This document shows positions 5,939 through 9,197 of a stretch of 9,197 nucleotides of DNA, in pieces (the stretch's first letter is position 1; each line of letters begins with the position of its first letter). Location: NCBI GenBank assembly GCA_937902455.1, contig CALELI010000057.1, positions 1 to 9,197 of the forward strand, given 5' to 3'. This DNA comes from an uncultured Prevotellaceae bacterium (GTDB taxonomy: Bacteria; Bacteroidota; Bacteroidia; Bacteroidales; Bacteroidaceae). The notes under the pieces are model-generated. The model did no database searches and was not told the DNA's origin. It worked only from the letters and a program-made list of their open reading frames with translations. The position numbers and the translations under genes are program-made.

Positions 5939-6516
5939 AACTGTACTTCAGGAGCCTTCTCGCTGCCTTCCTCAGCCTTGAAGTTTGCCTTCGTGCTGAA
6001 ACCGGCAATTCCTGCAACGATATTGCCAGGGAAACGACGTACTGCCACGTTGTAGTCCTTCACTACCTCGTTGAACTCTGAACGGCTCTTCTGGATGCGG
6101 TTCTCGGTTCCCTCAAGCTGAGTCTGGAGTTCCATGAAGTTCTCGTTGGCCTTCAGTTCCGGATAGTTCTCAGCCACGGCAATCAGCTTGCCGAGAGCAG
6201 AACCAACCTCGCTCTGAGCCTGCTGGAACTTCTGCAGGTCCTCTTCAGTCATGTTCGTAGGATCAATGTTGATGCTTGTTGCCTTTGCACGGGCCTCGAC
6301 AACCTCCTTGAATGTGTTCTCCTCATGCTGAGCATAGCCCTTCACTGTGTTCACGAGATTTGGAATCAGGTCAGCACGACGCTGATACTGAGTCTCCACA
6401 TTTGCCCAAGCCTGAGAGACACCCTCGTCCTTGTTTACAAGGCCGTTATACACTGAAATACCCCAAAGCACTGCCACGACGGCAACTACGATCAATACAA
6501 TTGTACTCTTTTTCAT
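5935..6516 (-). CDS. lemA: LemA family protein
   Basis: The 193-residue protein has an N-terminal membrane anchor (about residues 5-23) and a short external N-terminus. The LemA helical domain follows, with NKDEGVSQAWANVETQYQRRADLIPNLVNTVKGYA (28-62), the EARAKATS helix, the AVAENYPELKAN motif (96-107), the TENRI/SRSEFNEVVKDYN helix (136-154), and RRFPGNIVA (159-167). LemA proteins are envelope proteins of poorly known molecular function and are often encoded beside TPM/YgcG proteins, exactly as here. It follows the TPM gene after 104 bp holding a heptad repeat tract. Its stop codon overlaps that of nth. Confidence 0.95.
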   Translation of the reverse strand: MKKSTIVLIVVAVVAVLWGISVYNGLVNKDEGVSQAWANVETQYQRRADLIPNLVNTVKGYAQHEENTFKEVVEARAKATSINIDPTNMTEEDLQKFQQAQSEVGSALGKLIAVAENYPELKANENFMELQTQLEGTENRIQKSRSEFNEVVKDYNVAVRRFPGNIVAGIAGFSTKANFKAEEGSEKAPEVQF

Positions 6517-6532
6517 AATCCCTTAATTTTTA

Positions 6533-6606
6533 TCACTATTCACTATTCACTTTTCACTTTTCACTATTCACTTTTCACTATTCACTTTTCACTATTCACT
6601 TTTCAC
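6533..6606. repeat. Heptanucleotide tandem repeat, 10.5 units (TCACTAT/TCACTTT)
   Basis: Ten complete 7-bp units run from 6533 to 6602, followed by TCAC. They alternate mostly between TCACTAT and TCACTTT, giving a 14-bp higher-order unit in the right half. The tract occupies most of the TPM-lemA spacer. On the coding strand every unit contains TGA, and the TAT-type units also give TAG. Replication-slippage variation in copy number is expected. Confidence 0.9.
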
Positions 6607-6607
6607 T

Positions 6608-6620
6608 CGCGCTCCGCGCG
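6608..6620 (-). other. GC hairpin abutting the TPM gene stop codon
   Basis: CGCGC-TCC-GCGCG is a perfect 5-bp stem with a 3-base loop. It begins at the base after the TGA of the TPM gene and lies directly before the heptad tract in the transcript. It has no T-run, so it is not a classical terminator. It could protect or process the mRNA between the two genes, or be one end of a repeated intergenic cassette. Confidence 0.5.
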
Positions 6621-7517
6621 TCAAAACCTTCCCGTGCTTCCACCGCCACCGAAGTGTCCCCCACCGAAATGTCCGCCTATCGAACCGCCTCCGCCGAAGC
6701 CTCTTCCTCCGCCCATCATCATTCCTCCACCCATGCCACGTCCAAGTCCGGAAGTACCGTCATCCACGTTCACGTCCTTCGTCTCCTCATGACCGCAGTT
6801 GCTGCATCGGTAAGTCACCCTGCGCTTTCTCCGACCAATCAGTTCCGACTTCACGCCCTTCATCTTACGTTGTCCACACCTCGGACATTTCTTTACTGAC
6901 GCAAAACTCACGATTACTACCAACGCAATGAGTATCAAGGAGAAAAAGGCGAATATCACGACAATATCCTCTTCACCCACATCATCATCCATATATCCCT
7001 GTCGGAAATCCTCGTCGCCACGTATGTAACCATCTATGGCCGACATGGTTGCCATCATCGCGCCATCCCAGTCACCCTTTCTCAGCAGGGGAACCATCTC
7101 CCTGTTCTGGATCCTCCGACACACGGCATCAGGCAAGGCACCTTCAAGGCCATCACCGGTAAGGATGGTGTAACTCCTGTCCTCCGTACATAGCATCACG
7201 AACAAGCCGTCGTCCTTGCCCTTATGGCCGATTCCGTACTTGTCCGACACCTCCTGACCGAACGAATAAGGGTCGTCGCCCTCGATATGCTTCACCACAG
7301 CCACCACGCTCTGCACACCCGTCTCCGTCTCCATCAACCTGAGCAGACGGTTAAGGCTGTCGACGGTCGTCTCGGCAAGCACTCCGTCAGGATTAATCAC
7401 ATATTTCGTCCTGTCCTGGAGATACACCATCGGCAGGTTGTCCGGAGTCCAGTAAGTCTGTCCCAGAGCCGTCAGTGCCCCCATCAGCACAACCATGTAC
7501 ATCAGAAACCTTTTCAT
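6621..7517 (-). CDS. TPM-domain (YgcG-like) membrane protein with zinc ribbon and Gly-rich tail
   Basis: The 298-residue start at 7517 was chosen because it opens with a proper signal peptide (MKRFLMYMVVLMGALTALGQ, 1-20). A longer in-frame start at 7568 would add 17 residues and overlap the probable promoter. A TPM phosphatase-like domain spans about 38-165: VINPDGVLAETTVDSLNRLL, SVVAVVKHI, KGKDDGLFVML, and the family pattern TILTGDGLEGALPD (118-131). A membrane helix follows (184-206), then a zinc ribbon CPRC...CSNC (Cys211, 214, 238, 241) and a Gly/His/Met-rich tail (259-298) ending GSTGRF. The N-terminal domain is outside the membrane, and the ribbon and tail are probably inside. It is paired with lemA. 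Molecular function is unproven; roles in envelope or photosystem repair are known only for distant relatives. Confidence 0.9.
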   Translation of the reverse strand: MKRFLMYMVVLMGALTALGQTYWTPDNLPMVYLQDRTKYVINPDGVLAETTVDSLNRLLRLMETETGVQSVVAVVKHIEGDDPYSFGQEVSDKYGIGHKGKDDGLFVMLCTEDRSYTILTGDGLEGALPDAVCRRIQNREMVPLLRKGDWDGAMMATMSAIDGYIRGDEDFRQGYMDDDVGEEDIVVIFAFFSLILIALVVIVSFASVKKCPRCGQRKMKGVKSELIGRRKRRVTYRCSNCGHEETKDVNVDDGTSGLGRGMGGGMMMGGGRGFGGGGSIGGHFGGGHFGGGGSTGRF

Positions 7518-7535
7518 ATTTTCAATCTCCGACTG

Positions 7536-7569
7536 CGAAATTACGAAAAAAAAACGGGAACAGAGCAAA
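7536..7569 (-). promoter_or_regulatory. Possible promoter of the TPM-lemA pair
   Basis: On the minus strand TTTG (7569-7566), 22 bases and TAATTTCG (7543-7536) resemble the -33/-7 class with one mismatch and a slightly long spacer. The layout, including a nine-T run, closely resembles the rpoD promoter. The -7 box lies 19 bases before the chosen ATG. Confidence 0.45.
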
Positions 7570-7594
7570 ATAACGATGAAAAAAGTTTGGTTCC

Positions 7595-7622
7595 CTCAAC
7601 TCTCAACTCTCAACTCTAAACT
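7595..7622. repeat. Heptanucleotide tandem repeat, 4 units (CTCAACT)
   Basis: Three perfect CTCAACT units (7595-7615) and one variant CTAAACT (7616-7622) lie between the TPM promoter and the inverted-repeat element. On the minus strand each AGTTGAG unit carries TGA, giving stops in all frames. It originally lay directly after the esterase stop codon, before the element inserted. Confidence 0.85.
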
Positions 7623-7631
7623 CTTACTTAA

Positions 7632-7829
7632 GGTGGGTTCTATAAATTCATTTCAGACGATTTTGAGATTTGTTTCGAGCAGATTGCTGCGCGGAGGGAG
7701 GGAGCAATGCGGGCATTGTGACCGACTGACAAACAGCAAGATGTCGAAAGAAATCCAAAAGCGACGAAAAGTTTATTCTAACCCATTGTTATGCTTCTCT
7801 ATTAAAACGGTGAATTTTTAGAACCCACC
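7632..7829. mobile_element. 198-bp inverted-repeat (MITE-like) element inserted at TTAA
   Basis: The ends are inverted repeats of 19 bp with one mismatch: GGTGGGTTCTATAAATTCA on the left and, read inward from the right, GGTGGGTTCTAAAAATTCA. TTAA flanks both sides (7628-7631 and 7830-7833). Deleting the element and one TTAA joins the esterase codons as CTG TTT AAG TAA, restoring a stop exactly at the domain end, which strongly supports a real insertion with a 4-bp target duplication. A second copy of the right end lies at 1-53. No transposase is encoded, so it must move in trans if it is still mobile. The interior holds two mutually exclusive hairpins (7683-7708 and 7705-7718) and one plus-strand frame open throughout. 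The parent transposon family was not identified. Confidence 0.8.
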
Positions 7830-8962
7830 TTAAACAGCTTCTGCGCAAAAGTGTTCAGGTACAGGCGCCAGTTTGCCCACACGTGACCACCGTCCGACTT
7901 GAAGAACGTATGTTCCAGCCCGCAGTCAGTCAGCGTCTTGTCGAGAGTCTCAGAATTCTTCCAGAGGAAGTCACTCGTCCCGCAGCACAGGAAGTACAGC
8001 TTCACCCCCGCCTTCTTCAGAGCCGTCACCTGCTCGGGAGTGGAACTGCCAGCAGCAGAGAGCGGACATATCCAGTCAAACATCTCCGGATAGAGATTAG
8101 TGGCCGTGATAGTATGACCGCCACCCATCGACAGTCCGGCAATGGCACGCCATTCAGGCTTTGCCTCCACCCTGAAGTTCCTCTCGATGAAAGGCACGAT
8201 TTCCCTGCAGAGACTCTTCACGTAAGCATCCTGCATCCCAGGGCTGCGACGGTCCATCTGCTTCTCAGGCAACCCGAAAGTCTGAGCAGCCTGCTGACCG
8301 GGATTACCGTTAGGCATCACCACTATCATAGGCTTTGCAAGACCCTTCTCTATCAGGTTGTCCATGATCTGTGCAGCACGACCCATCGACACCCATGCCT
8401 CCTCGTCACCACCGGCACCGTGAAGCAGGTAAAGCACAGGATACTTCTGCTTGCCGTTCTCATAACCATAAGGAGTATATACCGTCAGACGCCTGTTGAT
8501 GCCCAGGATGTCACTGTCGTACCACATATACCTCACCGTACCACGCTTGTTAGCCTCGCAGTAGTTTTCACTCCTCTCGCCAGGCACCAGCACCATGTTG
8601 AGATAGCGCGTACCGTCCCTCTGCACCATGAAGTTCTGCGGGTCGTTCACCGACACACCGTCCACCACGAAGTTGTAAGTATAGATTTCAGGAGCCGGAG
8701 CATCCACGCTGATCTCCCATATCCCGTTCGCCCCCTTCTTCATTGGCACACCCGATGCACTCCTGCCCTCCATCCAGTTACCCTGAAGACTGACCTGAGT
8801 GGCATAGTTGGCATTCAGGCGGAAAGTCATCTTTCCCTCCTTCACCTCAGGCGACACCACACGCTGTCTCCCGCCACGACTGAAATTACTAAGTTCCTGA
8901 GCCCATGCACCCCAGCACATAAGCACACACACTGCGAAGATTGTAAACCTTTTCATAATCAT
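7802..8962 (-). CDS. Secreted CE1-type esterase (feruloyl/acetyl-xylan esterase-like), 3' end altered by insertion
   Basis: The 386-residue protein has a signal peptide (up to about residue 22, WGAWAQ), an N-terminal E-set/CBM48-like beta-sandwich (about 42-126; MTFRLNANYATQVSLQGNW, YTYNFVVDGV), and an esterase-D/CE1 alpha/beta-hydrolase domain (about 140-378). Visible elements are YPVLYLLHGAGGDEEAW (174-190), GLSMGGGHT with nucleophile Ser278, CGTSDF with Asp331, and SDGGHVWANWR with His360. Such enzymes remove feruloyl or acetyl groups from plant polysaccharides, in keeping with a fibre-degrading Bacteroidales. The last eight residues (VGSKNSPF) and the stop come from the inserted element; the ancestral protein ended at Lys378. 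An alternative ATG at 8956 would shorten the signal peptide by two residues. A promoter lies about 55 bp upstream. Substrate is inferred. Confidence 0.92.
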   Translation of the reverse strand: MIMKRFTIFAVCVLMCWGAWAQELSNFSRGGRQRVVSPEVKEGKMTFRLNANYATQVSLQGNWMEGRSASGVPMKKGANGIWEISVDAPAPEIYTYNFVVDGVSVNDPQNFMVQRDGTRYLNMVLVPGERSENYCEANKRGTVRYMWYDSDILGINRRLTVYTPYGYENGKQKYPVLYLLHGAGGDEEAWVSMGRAAQIMDNLIEKGLAKPMIVVMPNGNPGQQAAQTFGLPEKQMDRRSPGMQDAYVKSLCREIVPFIERNFRVEAKPEWRAIAGLSMGGGHTITATNLYPEMFDWICPLSAAGSSTPEQVTALKKAGVKLYFLCCGTSDFLWKNSETLDKTLTDCGLEHTFFKSDGGHVWANWRLYLNTFAQKLFKVGSKNSPF

Positions 8963-8987
8963 TTAATCATTTAATCGTTAATCGTTT
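8957..8987. repeat. 7-8 bp tandem repeat at the esterase start (AATCATTT/AATCGTTT)
   Basis: Units are AATCATTT (8957-8964), AATCATTT (8965-8972), AATCGTT (8973-8979) and AATCGTTT (8980-8987). The first overlaps the start codon region. On the coding strand the units supply TAA and TGA in successive frames. Confidence 0.75.
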
Positions 8988-9016
8988 CATAACCGAGCAA
9001 ATCTTGTTTTCATCTG

Positions 9017-9024
9017 CAAATATA
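9017..9024 (-). promoter_or_regulatory. Esterase promoter -7 box (TATATTTG)
   Basis: On the minus strand this is a perfect TAnnTTTG box, 54 bp from the ATG at 8962. No TTTG is present at the usual distance upstream, so the -33 element is weak or replaced by an activator, which would suit a substrate-induced esterase. Confidence 0.5.
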
Positions 9025-9091
9025 GTCAAAAATCCGACACCCCGCACCATTCCGCCGTTTTTTTTCACATCACCCGCAAATCCCAGCGCCT

Positions 9092-9197
9092 ATGACAACA
9101 ACAAAGGCAGCCGTTCGACTGCCCTTGCTAGTTAGACTTCCCCCGTCGCAGAGAGGGTCTGCTCCCCAAAATGCCGCCTTAGTGACATTCAGTCACT
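9092..9197. other. GC-rich structured right edge, unassigned
   Basis: This stretch is more GC-rich and more structured than the other intergenic regions. It contains the probable terminator at 9104-9124 and ends in a perfect hairpin AGTGAC-ATTCA-GTCACT (9181-9197). A plus-strand frame from the ATG at 9092 is open to the window edge (35 codons), but it lacks a promoter and its product is Pro/Leu/Arg-rich with no recognisable domain, so I do not call it a gene. The region may be the end of a dispersed repeat or a structured RNA that continues to the right. Confidence 0.3.
9104..9124 (-). terminator. Probable terminator for a minus-strand gene beyond the window
   Basis: On the minus strand GGCAGTCG-AA-CGGCTGCC (9123-9106) folds into a stem of up to 8 bp including one G-T pair. 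It is followed by TTTGTTGTTGT, a moderately T-rich tail. Its orientation and its place just upstream of the esterase promoter suit termination of a preceding minus-strand gene. Confidence 0.45.

Noticed and set aside
6533..6606. CRISPR-like array
   Set aside because: The units are 7 bp in direct tandem with no spacers and no cas genes nearby.
7518..7568. Upstream start (7568) for the TPM protein
   Set aside because: It would put 17 residues ahead of a good signal peptide and overlap the probable promoter.
7495..7821. A 108-codon plus-strand frame covering the TPM gene start, its promoter, the heptads and the element
   Set aside because: It begins inside another gene's signal peptide region and crosses unrelated intergenic DNA. 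Only the part inside the mobile element might matter, and that is noted under the element.
7883..8974. A 363-codon open frame antisense to the esterase gene
   Set aside because: The reverse frame has the signature of codon bias on the true strand: a His/Thr/Arg/Leu-rich product with no domain or signal. The minus-strand product has a complete catalytic triad and signal peptide.

Overview
The window looks like chromosomal DNA of a Bacteroidales bacterium, most likely Prevotellaceae (Prevotella/Segatella type). This rests on the short Bacteroidota-type primary sigma factor, promoters of the TTTG/TAnnTTTG class, the near absence of Shine-Dalgarno sequences, a lipoprotein with a Bacteroidota surface-export signal (C-V-K-D-D), and short tandem repeats and a small inverted-repeat element between genes. 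Ten protein genes are recognised. Nine are on the minus strand; only the endonuclease III gene is on the plus strand. There are no rRNA or tRNA genes and no CRISPR array.

Layout, read in the minus direction from the right end. The right edge (9104-9197) is a structured non-coding stretch that includes a probable terminator for a gene beyond the window. A promoter near 9017-9024 then serves a secreted CE1-type esterase (8962-7802). This gene now stops inside a 198-bp inverted-repeat element (7829-7632). Removing the element with one TTAA copy restores a stop codon directly after the esterase domain. Next come a TPM/YgcG-like membrane protein (7517-6621) and LemA (6516-5935), a commonly paired couple separated by a heptanucleotide repeat tract. 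LemA converges on endonuclease III (nth, 5306-5938, plus), and their stop codons overlap. nth and rpoD (5214-4345) diverge from a 91-bp spacer with back-to-back promoters. rpoD is followed two bases later by a small exported Lys-rich protein (4342-3809).

A 206-bp spacer (3603-3808) holds seven copies of ACATTAAT, four in one direction and three in the other, arranged around a central palindrome. Downstream lies a compact five-gene minus-strand run (3602-60). It encodes a surface lipoprotein clostripain (C11) protease, an HPr-kinase-like P-loop protein, an S26-type serine peptidase of the Ser/His kind, a PqqD-like peptide-binding protein, and a YqiA-like alpha/beta hydrolase. PqqD domains bind leader peptides of ribosomally made, post-translationally modified peptides (RiPPs), and HPrK-like kinases modify some lasso peptides. 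The run therefore resembles a peptide modification and processing module, but no radical SAM enzyme, cyclase, transporter or convincing precursor is visible here. This is the strongest candidate for an undescribed system; its function is inference.

A second theme is the non-coding DNA. Four intergenic spacers carry unrelated 7-8 bp tandem repeats, each with a stop triplet on the coding strand. The right end of the inverted-repeat element is also present at 1-53, just after the yqiA-like gene, so it is a dispersed repeat that favours gene 3' ends.
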